From NCBI GenBank assembly GCA_900544405.1, contig UQVA01000002.1:75907-139906 (forward strand): a stretch of 64,000 nt of DNA, given 5' to 3'. Numbering within the stretch: the stretch's first letter is position 1; each line of letters starts with the position of its first letter. The translations under genes and the position numbers were made by a program. Below are positions 1-8,298 of the stretch, in pieces. The notes under the pieces are model-generated. The model was not told the DNA's origin. It did no database searches and worked only from the letters and a program-made list of their open reading frames with translations. This DNA is from an uncultured Eubacteriales bacterium (lineage in GTDB: Bacteria > Bacillota > Clostridia > Oscillospirales > Oscillospiraceae).

Positions 1-19
1 GGAATTTTGAAATAAGCTA

Positions 20-47
20 TTGACATTTCGGGAAATTCTGCTATAAT
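20..47 (+). promoter_or_regulatory. sigma-A promoter of tRNA-Gly
   Basis: TTGACA at 20-25 and TATAAT at 42-47 with a 16-bp spacer. It lies 14 bp upstream of the tRNA-Gly 5' end, so it should drive a monocistronic tRNA transcript. Confidence 0.85.
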
Positions 48-61
48 ACATATCGTTCGTT

Positions 62-137
62 GCGGGTGTAGCTCATCCGGTAGAGCGCCACCTTGCCAAG
101 GTGGAGGTAGCGAGTTCGAGCCTCGTCACCCGCTCCA
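62..137 (+). tRNA. tRNA-Gly (anticodon GCC)
   Basis: A complete cloverleaf can be drawn. The acceptor stem GCGGGTG pairs with CACCCGC, and the anticodon stem CCACC/GGTGG encloses loop TTGCCAA with anticodon GCC. The T-loop is TTCGAGC, and the 3' CCA is encoded at 135-137. A consensus promoter precedes it and an intrinsic terminator follows. Confidence 0.96.
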
Positions 138-140
138 TAA

Positions 141-175
141 AAGCCTGATTTGCGTTTTGCAAATCAGGCTTTTTC
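141..175 (+). terminator. Intrinsic terminator after tRNA-Gly
   Basis: A 13-bp perfect stem (141-153 with 159-171) around a GTTTT loop is followed by a T-run. It ends the tRNA-Gly transcript. Confidence 0.9.
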
Positions 176-258
176 TTCGCAGAGCCGTCCTTTTTGAAAA
201 AATCGGAAGGAATCGGCGGTGCGCGGCAGATTTTTCCCGGAAAAAGGAAAAATAATGT

Positions 259-287
259 TTGACAAAACCGGGAAAACCCATTATAAT
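259..287 (+). promoter_or_regulatory. sigma-A promoter of yceD-rpmF
   Basis: TTGACA at 259-264 and TATAAT at 282-287, with a 17-bp spacer, about 30 bp upstream of the first start codon of the yceD-rpmF pair. Confidence 0.85.
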
Positions 288-317
288 ATCTAAGCATGAT
301 TGTGAGGAGGAAAGCGT

Positions 318-818
318 ATGCTGCTAGGACTTGCGAAAATCATAGACTGTCCCGGTGCATCCGTCCCCTTTTCTTATAGTGCAGACTTGCGGGATCTTCG
401 ATATGGCAACAGCTTCCCGGTGACTGAGCCCGTTGTGGCGGAGGGCACCGTGCGGAACACCGCCGGAGTGCTGGTGATGACGGGCAACGTGAAAACCACT
501 CTCCATGGCGTGTGCGACCGCTGCGCTGCGGACTTTGTGAAAGAGGTTTCTTTTCCAATTGACGTGGTGCTGGTAACGGAGCTGGCCGACGAGGAGAACG
601 AGGATGAGTGGGTATTTTCTCTGGAAGGCGACAGCGCCGACCTGGACGACATCGTTCGGACGGTTTTCGTCCTGAACATGGACTCCAAGCTGCTGTGCAG
701 ACCGGACTGCAAGGGTATTTGCTGCAGATGCGGCAAGAACCTGAACGACGGTCCCTGCGACTGCCCGAAGGAAGTAGATCCCCGACTTGCTGCTTTGAAG
801 CAGCTTCTGAACAAGTAA
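318..818 (+). CDS. yceD: DUF177/YceD family protein
   Basis: This 166-residue protein has the DUF177 layout: a beta-rich N-terminal half with a CxxC pair (CDRC) and an acidic middle. The Cys-rich C-terminal tail carries further CxxC pairs (residues about 130-152), a likely zinc site. It sits directly upstream of rpmF, the near-universal arrangement for this family. YceD homologues are linked to 23S rRNA and ribosome biogenesis, but the exact activity is not settled. A GAGGAGG ribosome-binding site precedes the ATG, and the gene is cotranscribed with rpmF from the promoter at 259-287. Confidence 0.9.
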   Translation: MLLGLAKIIDCPGASVPFSYSADLRDLRYGNSFPVTEPVVAEGTVRNTAGVLVMTGNVKTTLHGVCDRCAADFVKEVSFPIDVVLVTELADEENEDEWVFSLEGDSADLDDIVRTVFVLNMDSKLLCRPDCKGICCRCGKNLNDGPCDCPKEVDPRLAALKQLLNK

Positions 819-869
819 AACCACTAACGATGCTGTCTGAAAAGCAGTTTGACCAAGGAGGTGTCATCC

Positions 870-1055
870 ATGGCTGTTCCCAAGTGTAAAGTGTCCAAGG
901 CCCGCCGTGATAAGCGCCGTGGCTCCAACTGGAAGCTGTCTGCTCCCAGCGTGGCGGTTTGCCCCAAGTGCGGCGAGCCCGTTATGCCCCACAGAGCCTG
1001 CAAGGCCTGCGGTACCTACAATGGCCGTCAGGTTCTTGCTGCCAAGGCTGACTAA
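870..1055 (+). CDS. rpmF: 50S ribosomal protein L32
   Basis: This 61-residue protein begins MAVPKCKVSKARR, the hallmark of bL32. It carries the two CxxC pairs (CPKCGEPV and CKACG) of the zinc-binding form. An in-frame ATG lies upstream at 849, but the AAGGAGGTG site at 855-863 sets the start at 870, which gives the family's normal length. It is a component of the large ribosomal subunit and is cotranscribed with yceD. A strong terminator follows. Confidence 0.97.
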   Translation: MAVPKCKVSKARRDKRRGSNWKLSAPSVAVCPKCGEPVMPHRACKACGTYNGRQVLAAKAD

Positions 1056-1076
1056 GGCAGGAAAAAGCGCAAGCGC

Positions 1077-1108
1077 AGCGGAAGGCAGTCTCGCCTTCCG
1101 CTTTTTCC
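1077..1108 (+). terminator. Intrinsic terminator after rpmF
   Basis: A 10-bp perfect stem (1077-1086 with 1093-1102) and a T-run at 1102-1106 follow the rpmF stop. Confidence 0.88.
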
Positions 1109-1173
1109 TTTATTTGGCGCAATTTGACGAAGAACATCCTGCCATTTTTGGCAGCGAGAAAGGATGATTGTAT

Positions 1174-2505
1174 ATGAGCAAGCCTTTGGTAGCCATTGTG
1201 GGCAGACCCAACGTGGGCAAATCCATGCTCTTTAATAAACTTACCGGCCGGCGGACCTCCATCGTGGAGGATACCCCCGGCGTGACCCGTGACCGCATTT
1301 ACGGCGACTGCGAGTGGTGCGGACGGAAATTCTCTCTGGTGGATACCGGCGGCATTGAGCCGGGCACCGAGAACGATATGCTGAAATTCATGCGCCGTCA
1401 GGCGGAGATCGGCATTCTGCTGGCCGATTGCATCATAATGGTCGTGGACGTTCGCTCCGGCGTGACCGCCGCCGATATGGACGTGGCCACCATGCTCCGC
1501 AAGTCCGGCAAGCCCATGGCCCTGGCGGTGAACAAGTGCGACAGCGTGGGTCCCACCAACCCGGACGTGTACGAGTTCTACGCTCTGGGCATCGGGGACC
1601 TGTTCGAGACCTCCGCCGTCCACGGACACGGTACCGGCGACCTGCTGGACTGGTGCCTGGCGCAGTTCCCGGAGGAGACCGAGGAGGAAGAGGAGACCGA
1701 CGTGGTCAGCGTGGCCATCGTGGGCAAGCCCAACGTGGGCAAATCCAGCCTTCTGAACCGGATCCTTGGGGAGGAGCGGGTCATCGTGTCCAATGTGGCC
1801 GGAACTACCCGGGACGCCATCGACAGCTATTTTGAAAACGAGACTGGCAAGTATTGCTTCATCGATACCGCCGGTATGCGCCGGAAAAGCAAGGTGGATG
1901 ACGCCATCGAGAAGTTCTCCAACTTGCGCTCCATTGGCGCCATCGAGCGCAGCGATGTTTGCCTGATCCTGATCGACGCCAACGAGGGTGTTACTGAGCA
2001 GGATACGAAAATCGCTGGCCTCGTTCACGAGGCGGGCAAGGCCGCTATCATCGTCGTGAACAAGTGGGACGCCGTGGAGGACAAGCAGACCAATACCATG
2101 CGGGACAAGGAAGCGGAAATTCGCCGGGACCTGAGCTATATGACCTATGCGCCGGTGGTATTCCTGTCGGCCCTGACCGGCCAGCGGGTGGACAAGCTTT
2201 TTGAGGTCATTCAGGAGGTCCACAAGCAGAATACCAGCCGGGTGACCACCGGTGCGCTGAACAGCGTGCTGGCCGAGGCTACGGCACGGGTGCAGCCGCC
2301 TACGGATAAGGGCCGCCGCCTGAAAATCTACTATATGACCCAGGCGGGGACCAAGCCGCCCCATTTCGTCATTTTCTGCAACGATGCCCGGCTGTTCCAC
2401 TTCTCCTATCAGCGATACCTGGAAAACCAGATCCGGGAAGTGTTCGGCCTCCAGGGTACACCCATTCGCATCACCATCCGCCAGAAGGGCGACAAGGAGG
2501 AATAA
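1174..2505 (+). CDS. der: Ribosome biogenesis GTPase Der (EngA)
   Basis: This 443-residue protein has two tandem GTPase domains. The first P-loop is GRPNVGKS near residue 10 and the second is GKPNVGKS near residue 180. Each has its DTxG switch II motif, and NKCD and NKWD base-recognition motifs are present. A C-terminal KH-like domain follows. Der is needed for 50S subunit maturation. A TTG at 1168 is in frame, but the ATG at 1174 has better spacing from the AAGGA site. The stop is 3 nt from plsY, so der, plsY, gpsA and the YitT gene probably form one operon. Confidence 0.97.
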   Translation: MSKPLVAIVGRPNVGKSMLFNKLTGRRTSIVEDTPGVTRDRIYGDCEWCGRKFSLVDTGGIEPGTENDMLKFMRRQAEIGILLADCIIMVVDVRSGVTAADMDVATMLRKSGKPMALAVNKCDSVGPTNPDVYEFYALGIGDLFETSAVHGHGTGDLLDWCLAQFPEETEEEEETDVVSVAIVGKPNVGKSSLLNRILGEERVIVSNVAGTTRDAIDSYFENETGKYCFIDTAGMRRKSKVDDAIEKFSNLRSIGAIERSDVCLILIDANEGVTEQDTKIAGLVHEAGKAAIIVVNKWDAVEDKQTNTMRDKEAEIRRDLSYMTYAPVVFLSALTGQRVDKLFEVIQEVHKQNTSRVTTGALNSVLAEATARVQPPTDKGRRLKIYYMTQAGTKPPHFVIFCNDARLFHFSYQRYLENQIREVFGLQGTPIRITIRQKGDKEE

Positions 2506-2508
2506 GCC

Positions 2509-3135
2509 ATGGCATACGCCATTGTCATTGCTGTGCTGGCCAGCTATCTGCTGGGCAATCTGAACGGCGCTGTGTGTATGTCCACGCTTCTGAGCCATGA
2601 GGATGTACGGGAGCATGGCAGCGGTAACGCCGGACTGACCAATTTTGCCAGAAATTACGGAGGCTGGAACTCCCTTTTGGTTGTTCTGATCGACGGAGGC
2701 AAGGCAGTCATTGCTACCATGCTCTCCGGTCTTCTGCTGAAGCCCTACGGCCTGGAAGCCGAGGGCATGATGCTTGGGGCTGTAGCGGTGTCCTTGGGCC
2801 ATGATTTCCCGGCGCTGCTGGGCTTCCGGGGCGGCAAGGGCATCCTCAGCGGCTTCCTGTGCGCCGTGGTCATGGACTGGCGGGTGGCCCTGCTGGTGGT
2901 GAGTCTGTTCGCCCTGGCCTATGTGCTGTCCGGCTATGTGTCTTTGGGGTCCATTATGGGAGCCATCAGCTACGCTGCCGGATTTGCGATTTGGCATCAC
3001 AGCCAGCCCTGGGTCATGGCCGGAGGTATCTTCATTGGGGTACTGGCCCTCTTTATGCACCGGTCCAATATTTCTCGCCTCATCCACGGAACGGAAAGCA
3101 AGACCAATCTTTTTAAGGGGAGGAAGCGGAAATGA
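2509..3135 (+). CDS. plsY: Glycerol-3-phosphate acyltransferase PlsY
   Basis: This 208-residue integral membrane protein has about five hydrophobic segments and the conserved PlsY motifs GSGNAGLTN near residue 37, GHDFPA..F.GGKG near residue 100, and a Gly-rich segment near residue 150. It transfers the acyl group from acyl-phosphate to glycerol-3-phosphate, the first step of phospholipid synthesis. It lies between der and gpsA; gpsA makes its substrate. The start overlaps the AAGGAGGAATAAGCC region at the der stop. Confidence 0.96.
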   Translation: MAYAIVIAVLASYLLGNLNGAVCMSTLLSHEDVREHGSGNAGLTNFARNYGGWNSLLVVLIDGGKAVIATMLSGLLLKPYGLEAEGMMLGAVAVSLGHDFPALLGFRGGKGILSGFLCAVVMDWRVALLVVSLFALAYVLSGYVSLGSIMGAISYAAGFAIWHHSQPWVMAGGIFIGVLALFMHRSNISRLIHGTESKTNLFKGRKRK

Positions 3136-4130
3136 AAGCGGCAGTCATCGGCAGCGGCGGCTGGGGCACGGCTCTGGCCATGCGGCTGCAGGCCAACGGT
3201 ATAGAAACGTTTCTCTGGTCCCATAACCTGAAAAAAGCGGCGGAAATGGCCGAAACCAGACAAAATCCCATGCTTTCCGGGGTGACGCTGCCGGAAAACC
3301 TGACCATCACGGCGGACCCTGCCTGCGTGGCCGAGTGTGATTTGGTCACGGTGGCCTGTCCGTCCTTTGCGGTCCGCAGTGTGGCGACGCAAATTGCCCC
3401 CTATTTGCAGGAACGTACCGTCGTGGCTTCCGCCACCAAGGGCATCGAGCCGGGGACCCTCCTGCGGATGTCCCAAATCGACGAGGAAGTGCTTCGCCAT
3501 CCGGTCGTGGCCCTGACCGGCCCCAGCCACGCCGAAGAAGTGGCCCGGATGCAGCCCACCGGCTGTCTGACGGCTTGCGCCGATAAGGCATTGGCCGAAT
3601 ATGTGCAGGATGCCTTCATGGCCGATGTGTTCCGGGTGTACACCAGCCCGGATGTGGTGGGTGCCGAGTTGGGCGGCGCTTTGAAAAACGTCATTGCCCT
3701 GTGCGTAGGCGCCTGCGACGGCCTGGGCTACGGGGACAACGCCAAGGCCATGCTGATGACCCGCGGCCTGACGGAGATCGCCCGGCTGGGTGTGGCCATG
3801 GGCGCCCACCGGGAGACTTTTGCGGGTCTGGCCGGTGTGGGCGACCTGATCGTCACCGGCACGTCTCTCCATTCCCGGAATCGCCGGGCGGGCATCCTGC
3901 TGGGGCAGGGGAGAAGCGTGGAGGAAGCTATGCAGGAAGTGGGTGCCGTGGTGGAGGGCTACTATTGCGCCCGGTCCGCCTACGAACTTTGCCAAAAGCA
4001 GGGCGTGGAAATGCCCATTGTGGAGGCGGCCTACGGGGTCCTCTACCGGGGGTGGAACGCCCGGGATACCGTCAATCAACTGCTCATGCGTCGGAAAAAA
4101 CAGGAATCCGAGGACGTGGGCTGGAACTAA
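3132..4130 (+). CDS. gpsA: NAD(P)-dependent glycerol-3-phosphate dehydrogenase
   Basis: This 332-residue protein starts with the Rossmann motif GSGGWGTALA. It contains ATKGIEPGT, GPSHAEEVA, a catalytic GGALKNVIAL segment near residue 180 and GVGDLIVT, all typical of GpsA. It reduces dihydroxyacetone phosphate to sn-glycerol-3-phosphate for phospholipid synthesis. The ATG overlaps the plsY stop by 4 nt, indicating translational coupling and matching the substrate-enzyme relation with PlsY. Confidence 0.97.
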   Translation: MKAAVIGSGGWGTALAMRLQANGIETFLWSHNLKKAAEMAETRQNPMLSGVTLPENLTITADPACVAECDLVTVACPSFAVRSVATQIAPYLQERTVVASATKGIEPGTLLRMSQIDEEVLRHPVVALTGPSHAEEVARMQPTGCLTACADKALAEYVQDAFMADVFRVYTSPDVVGAELGGALKNVIALCVGACDGLGYGDNAKAMLMTRGLTEIARLGVAMGAHRETFAGLAGVGDLIVTGTSLHSRNRRAGILLGQGRSVEEAMQEVGAVVEGYYCARSAYELCQKQGVEMPIVEAAYGVLYRGWNARDTVNQLLMRRKKQESEDVGWN

Positions 4131-4148
4131 CGAAAGGAAGGCGACCCA

Positions 4149-5060
4149 ATGACCAAGACGAAACTTACCAATAAGCTGGGGCTTGAAGCCCTGCGGAAGC
4201 TCAAGTGGCAGAATTTCCTCTTTCTGGCCCTTGCAGGCGCCATCAATGCCGTGGGCGTGACCATGTTCCTGGCACCGGTGAATCTCTACGACAGCGGCAT
4301 TTCCGGCACCTCCATGCTGTTGTGGCAGGTGACGCCGGAGCAGTTCAACCTGTCTCTGTTCCTGGTGCTGTTGAACGTACCGCTCTTTCTGTTCGGCCTG
4401 AAACGGCAGGGCTGGTGCTTTACCGTGTACTCCCTGTTCGCCGTGGGCATTTATTCCCTGGTATCCTTTTTGATCACGGACGTGTTTCCGGTGGACGTGG
4501 CCAACGCCTCGCCCTTTGCGGGCCAGGACCTGCTGCTGTGCGCCGTGTTTGGAGGCCTGATCTCCGGCGTAGGCAGTGGCCTGACCATCCGTTTCGGCGG
4601 CGCCATCGACGGCATGGAGGTCTTGGGCGTGATTTTCGCCAAGAGCCTGGGTCTGACCGTGGGCAGCTTCGTTATGGCCTATAACGTGGTGCTGTATTTG
4701 CTCATCGGCATCGTGTTCAACAGCTGGGTGCTGCCGCTGTACTCCATCGTGACCTATGCCGTGGGCAACAAGACCGTGGACTTCGTGGTGGAGGGCTTCG
4801 ACAAGGCCAAATCCGTGATGATCGTCACCTCCATGGAGGAGGCGGTGTGCAAGGCACTGTCCGAGGAATTCGGCCGGGGCATTACCCAGCTTCATGGCCG
4901 GGGGTATTATTCCGGCGCAGACAAGTGCGTTATTTACTTCGTGGTGAACCGGTTCCAGATCCCCAAGGTCAAGACCCTGGTCACGGAGATCGACCCCAAT
5001 GCCTTTATCACCATTTCGGAAATTTCTGACGTGCTGGGCACCAGCCTGAAAACAAAATAA
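4149..5060 (+). CDS. YitT family membrane protein (DUF2179 C-terminus)
   Basis: This 303-residue protein has the YitT layout: five or six hydrophobic segments in residues about 20-190, including the SGISGTSML and GGAIDGMEVLG motifs. A soluble DUF2179 domain follows (residues about 215-300, with TQLHGRGYYSGADK). The family's function is not established; it is widespread in Firmicutes. It begins 18 nt after gpsA behind a GAAAGGAAGGCG ribosome-binding site and is probably the last gene of the der operon. Confidence 0.9.
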   Translation: MTKTKLTNKLGLEALRKLKWQNFLFLALAGAINAVGVTMFLAPVNLYDSGISGTSMLLWQVTPEQFNLSLFLVLLNVPLFLFGLKRQGWCFTVYSLFAVGIYSLVSFLITDVFPVDVANASPFAGQDLLLCAVFGGLISGVGSGLTIRFGGAIDGMEVLGVIFAKSLGLTVGSFVMAYNVVLYLLIGIVFNSWVLPLYSIVTYAVGNKTVDFVVEGFDKAKSVMIVTSMEEAVCKALSEEFGRGITQLHGRGYYSGADKCVIYFVVNRFQIPKVKTLVTEIDPNAFITISEISDVLGTSLKTK

Positions 5061-5077
5061 AATGCACACTATGAAGC

Positions 5078-5113
5078 CGCCCCCGGAACAGAAGAGCCTT
5101 CTGTCCGGGGGCG
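5078..5113. terminator. Hairpin between convergent genes
   Basis: A strong GC-rich inverted repeat (5078-5094 with 5098-5113) lies between the plus-strand YitT gene and the minus-strand gene ending at 5119. No T-run directly abuts it on either side, so it is at best a weak bidirectional terminator. Confidence 0.5.
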
Positions 5114-5118
5114 AAGTG

Positions 5119-5439
5119 TTACGTTTTCTTCTTCCTTTGAAAACTGCTGACGAGCAGGTAAATGGCTGCGGCGATTACCGGCAGCAGGGAAAGCAGTGTC
5201 AACTCGGTATGGTCGGTGAGGGTGAAAATGAGACTAAGCAGCTGACACAGACACAGCAGCAACAGAGGGATCCAGATCTGCCGGGCCAGCTGCTTATGGG
5301 TCAGCTTGCTGCGGCTTTCTCGGAGCGCCACATCGATGGCCCAGCAGTTGGGCCGGAAAATCAAATAGAGCGCAATGGCCAACTGCCAGCCGAATCGGAC
5401 GATCACATCGAGCAGTTCTTCGGTCGCAGGGTCATTCAT
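5119..5439 (-). CDS. Small membrane protein, unknown function
   Basis: About 106 residues with an amphipathic N-terminal part and three hydrophobic stretches (near residues 18-35, 60-78 and 85-100), then a basic tail ending FQRKKKT. I do not recognise a family. Two ATGs lie six bases apart. The AAGGAGG site is 3 nt from the first and 9 nt from the second (5439), which I prefer. It overlaps the end of the upstream membrane-protein gene, so the two are probably coupled. Confidence 0.6.
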   Translation of the reverse strand: MNDPATEELLDVIVRFGWQLAIALYLIFRPNCWAIDVALRESRSKLTHKQLARQIWIPLLLLCLCQLLSLIFTLTDHTELTLLSLLPVIAAAIYLLVSSFQRKKKT

Positions 5440-5770
5440 GGTCATGGGCCTCCTTTTCCTTGGAGTGGAGCCAGCGGTCGGCCATTTTCAAGCGGTAGAC
5501 GATCGGGACGAAAATGAGAAGCAGCCGAAAATGCCGGAGCCAGAGCAGCCCCGTGAACCTGGCAAGAAAGACCGGGAGAAAGTACAGTTCACAGAGCCAG
5601 TAGGTGACGGCGATGACCCGATACAGGGTATATCCCGAGATGCCCAGGGAAGCTGCTTTCTTTTCCGTTTCCTCCGAGGGTGTGGAAAAGAAGTAAATGA
5701 GACCGAGTACGAAAAAGACACCTGCGGCGATACAGAGCATGGAAAAATCCTGATACATATAACGGTACAT
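5432..5770 (-). CDS. Small membrane protein, unknown function
   Basis: About 112 residues from the ATG at 5770, beginning MYRYMYQDF. Open reading continues upstream to 5818, but that part overlaps the preceding gene and has no ribosome-binding site. Three hydrophobic segments are visible (near residues 13-30, 46-66 and 72-92), followed by a charged His/Glu-rich tail. No family is recognised. It lies in a three-gene minus-strand unit between a secreted protein and another small membrane protein. Confidence 0.55.
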   Translation of the reverse strand: MYRYMYQDFSMLCIAAGVFFVLGLIYFFSTPSEETEKKAASLGISGYTLYRVIAVTYWLCELYFLPVFLARFTGLLWLRHFRLLLIFVPIVYRLKMADRWLHSKEKEAHDHE

Positions 5771-5780
5771 TGCCTTAGAC

Positions 5781-6605
5781 TTAACCCCACTTTTCGACAT
5801 CAAATGAATTATATGCAAACATTTGATAATTTACCAAGGAAGCAAAGTATGGCGTACCCCACTCAGCGGGGACGAGACCTTCATAATAGGTTTTGTGGTA
5901 ATGAGACAGGACATCAATAACATAGTACATCGACCCAGTTGCGGTTTGCAGGTTTGAATAATTTTCTACATGCAAAAGCTGCCAAGTATAGTCTGTGCGC
6001 TCGGCAGCAACAGTAGCGGTGAAAGCGTCCTGTATCATTCCGGCGACGACCTCTAGACCCATAGATGAAAGAATACCAGAAAGCCACTCAGACCCTACAT
6101 CAAATTTAATCGGAAGGGCACCGACTAACAGTGCAACAAGGTCTATCAATTTCCCGATAAAACCGTTGATGGTATACGTGGTCGGCCCAATAAGGGCTGT
6201 ATCATATTGACAGAATACACTGTAATGCACATAGCCGTCTGGCTCAATAGGAGAGGGGGAACGGAAGTAGATTCTCCCGGCGATGGTTGCAAGGCACGGA
6301 GAAACACTATCATGTGTTTCAATCGTTCCGTAATCGGTTGCATAAATAACCTCGCATTGTGCAGTTCTGGCAATGCCGGAACCGAAGTGCTCAATGTACA
6401 CTGCATGGTCAGGGTCATTGGCGTAAACGGTATTACGCTGGGTCAAAACGCCGTCGGTATATTCATTCAGAATTGTCGTGCCATCGGCAGTTACACTGCC
6501 GGTGATAATGAAATTGTCACCTTCCCAGATGGTCTCTTCTTCACTGGAAGGATTGGAAGCGGCATAACAGGGGAGGGTCATCGAAAGACAAAGAACGAAA
6601 CACAT
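5781..6605 (-). CDS. Secreted protein of unknown function, start region frameshifted
   Basis: The open frame encodes a 274-residue protein with an incomplete signal peptide (residues 1-15, ending CYAA|SN). A Ser/Glu-rich start, a beta-rich middle and one hydrophobic segment near residue 150 follow. No family is recognised. A better start exists at 6630-6628: ATG behind AAAGGGG at good spacing. It is one base out of frame because of an A5 run at 6623-6627. With four As the N-terminus would read MKRFLCIAMCF and form a complete signal peptide. This is either a recent frameshift, phase variation or a base-call error. Confidence 0.65.
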   Translation of the reverse strand: MCFVLCLSMTLPCYAASNPSSEEETIWEGDNFIITGSVTADGTTILNEYTDGVLTQRNTVYANDPDHAVYIEHFGSGIARTAQCEVIYATDYGTIETHDSVSPCLATIAGRIYFRSPSPIEPDGYVHYSVFCQYDTALIGPTTYTINGFIGKLIDLVALLVGALPIKFDVGSEWLSGILSSMGLEVVAGMIQDAFTATVAAERTDYTWQLLHVENYSNLQTATGSMYYVIDVLSHYHKTYYEGLVPAEWGTPYFASLVNYQMFAYNSFDVEKWG

Positions 6606-6745
6606 TGCGATACAAAGAAACCTTTTTCATTGGAGCAGTCCCCTTTCTATTTATAGGAGATTATTGGGTTGTGATTTTGGCGGATATTTTGTCGGAGAAT
6701 TATTAGAAAACCATTGGACTCACCCCTTGTTTAACTTGTGTATTC

Positions 6746-6774
6746 AGCATATCAGATAAAAATGTAATTGTCAA
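6746..6774 (-). promoter_or_regulatory. sigma-A promoter of the 5.1-6.6 kb minus-strand operon
   Basis: On the minus strand, TTGACA (complement of 6769-6774) and TATGCT (6746-6751) are 17 bp apart. Transcription would start about 110 nt upstream of the secreted-protein gene. Confidence 0.7.
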
Positions 6775-7023
6775 CGAAATTTGAAGCCGAAAAATAAGTT
6801 TGTGAGCGGAGTGCAGAGTAAGGTGCTTTGAAAAAGATGCACAAAAAATGAAATATCGAATGGCCATGTTACGGAACAGAGGAAGCAGGAAAGCGCTGAC
6901 CGCATGGAGCAGTTTATCAAGGCCGTAAATCGGTTAGGGAAAAATAAAGGGAAAACAGCGGAAGAAAGGGAAACGCTACACCCGAATTTTCAACTCGAGA
7001 AAGTACATTCTACCCGTATAAGC
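6775..7023. other. Intergenic stretch without recognised features
   Basis: An AT-rich stretch between the secreted-protein promoter and the tRNA-Ser terminator. The only short open frame here runs into the antisense strand of the tRNA and has no supporting features. I see no RNA or gene. Confidence 0.5.
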
Positions 7024-7058
7024 AAAAGAAATCCCGGCATTCCGAAGAATACCGGGAT
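7024..7058 (-). terminator. Intrinsic terminator after tRNA-Ser
   Basis: On the minus strand, ATCCCGGTATTC pairs with GAATGCCGGGAT around a TTCG loop and is followed by TTCTTTT, just downstream of the tRNA-Ser 3' end. Confidence 0.85.
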
Positions 7059-7067
7059 ATTTCTCTA

Positions 7068-7159
7068 TGGCGGAGAAGGAGGGATTTGAACCCTCGATAC
7101 CCTTTTGGGGTATACACGATTTCCAATCGTGCGCGCTCGGCCAGCTACGCGACTTCTCC
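7068..7159 (-). tRNA. tRNA-Ser (anticodon GGA)
   Basis: A class II tRNA with a long variable arm. The acceptor stem GGAGAAG pairs with CTTCTCC, and the anticodon stem CACGA/TCGTG holds loop TTGGAAA with anticodon GGA. The variable stem is TACCC/GGGTA, the T-loop is TTCAAAT, and the 3' CCA is encoded. It has its own promoter (7190-7218) and terminator (7024-7058). Confidence 0.95.
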
Positions 7160-7189
7160 ATCAGTTGCGGCTCGTTGTCCAGCCCGGAT

Positions 7190-7218
7190 ATAATATCGCA
7201 TTTCGGCTCGTTTGTCAA
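7190..7218 (-). promoter_or_regulatory. sigma-A promoter of tRNA-Ser
   Basis: Minus strand TTGACA (7213-7218) and TATTAT (7190-7195), 17-bp spacer. The -35 box overlaps the stop codon of the acyltransferase gene that ends at 7215. Confidence 0.8.
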
Positions 7219-8234
7219 GAAGTTTTTTCGACTTTTTCAAAGATATTTTTTCGGCGGCATATCCGGCGGCAAAGGGCCTCCAGGCCGTGGCCTGCGGCCA
7301 TGGAGCAGAGCCAGATGGGGACCGTCACGAAAAGCACCTGCTTCCAATAATCCCTGGGGTCATGCCAGGGGCACGCCTGATAACACCAGGCATCCAGCAG
7401 ATTGGAAAGAAGATAGCCCCCGAAGCAGCCCCCGGCCCCGAAGGCCAGAATTTTGGAAAGTACCTTTCCGGGCCGGAGGCGGTACAATGCCAGGAACAGG
7501 CACACCACCATGCCAACTACCCACAGGTCCCCGAACTGCCAGATGAGGGCGTCGTCTAAATTGCCGTCTGTGGACAGCACCGTGCAGGTCCCCAGAATCA
7601 CGGCAATGCCCAAGGCCCCTGTCAGCCCGGCCCAGGTTGGTATTTTCGGCTGGAAGCGGCGGATGGCAGCCCCCAGCACATAATAGAGCAGGGGATAGGC
7701 ACTGACCCAATAGGCTGGGGCCAGGACCATGGGCGTGGCCCCCGGAACTGCCGTCAAGAACAGCAGCACCAGCGTCAGCAGGCAAAGCTCCCGGTCCGGC
7801 AGGGCTTCCAGCAGCCGGTTCAGGAAAGGGGACAGCAAGGCCAGGCCAATGTACATCTCCACATACCAGCCGTAATAGACCCCCCGGAAGCCGAAGAACC
7901 GAGTGACCCACACGGAAAGGCTTTCCTGCTGGCCCAAAAGAAAATGCCGCACAGGGATGCTGAAAGCCGCCGCCAGGGCATAGCCCAGCAGCACCGGCCC
8001 AAGACCTCGGACCGCACCGGACAGGCTCCTTTTGCCATAGTGCAGATAGCCGGTGAGGGTCATAAATAGCCCGTTGCAGGCCATGCTCAAGGACCGGGCC
8101 ACCCCGGCGGACCACATGGCGAAGCCGACCTGGGGCTGACCGTAATAGCCGTTATAAAGAAAGGCATGGAACAGAGTCACCAAAAAAAATCCTGTGACCC
8201 GAATCAAGTCCAATCCGCTTTGCCTTTGCCGCAT
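7215..8234 (-). CDS. Acyltransferase family (Acyl_transf_3) membrane protein
   Basis: This 339-residue polytopic protein has about ten hydrophobic segments. Its N-terminus, GLDLIRVTGFFLVTLFHAF, matches the Acyltransferase-3 signature (a conserved Arg in the first helix and a catalytic-type His). Family members O-acetylate or succinylate cell-surface glycans and antibiotics; the substrate here is unknown. It is a single gene between tRNA-Ser and the two-component system, on the same strand as both. No glycan cluster surrounds it, so a specific role cannot be assigned. Confidence 0.85.
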   Translation of the reverse strand: MRQRQSGLDLIRVTGFFLVTLFHAFLYNGYYGQPQVGFAMWSAGVARSLSMACNGLFMTLTGYLHYGKRSLSGAVRGLGPVLLGYALAAAFSIPVRHFLLGQQESLSVWVTRFFGFRGVYYGWYVEMYIGLALLSPFLNRLLEALPDRELCLLTLVLLFLTAVPGATPMVLAPAYWVSAYPLLYYVLGAAIRRFQPKIPTWAGLTGALGIAVILGTCTVLSTDGNLDDALIWQFGDLWVVGMVVCLFLALYRLRPGKVLSKILAFGAGGCFGGYLLSNLLDAWCYQACPWHDPRDYWKQVLFVTVPIWLCSMAAGHGLEALCRRICRRKNIFEKVEKTS

Positions 8235-8298
8235 AAAAGAACACCTCCTGCAGCTTCCATACTACAAGAGGTGTCTTTCAAATCTCCGGATAAAATTC

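Noticed and set aside
982..3087. A 701-codon open frame on the minus strand
   Set aside because: It lies opposite der and plsY, is full of His/Gln/Gly-rich low-complexity text and has no start signals. It is a shadow of GC-rich codons. The same holds for long minus frames at 2997-5069, 24293-26239, 27810-30092, 49589-52030 and 53931-55919.
6904..7089. A 61-codon plus-strand frame
   Set aside because: Its end lies in the antisense strand of the tRNA-Ser terminator and tRNA; no family features.
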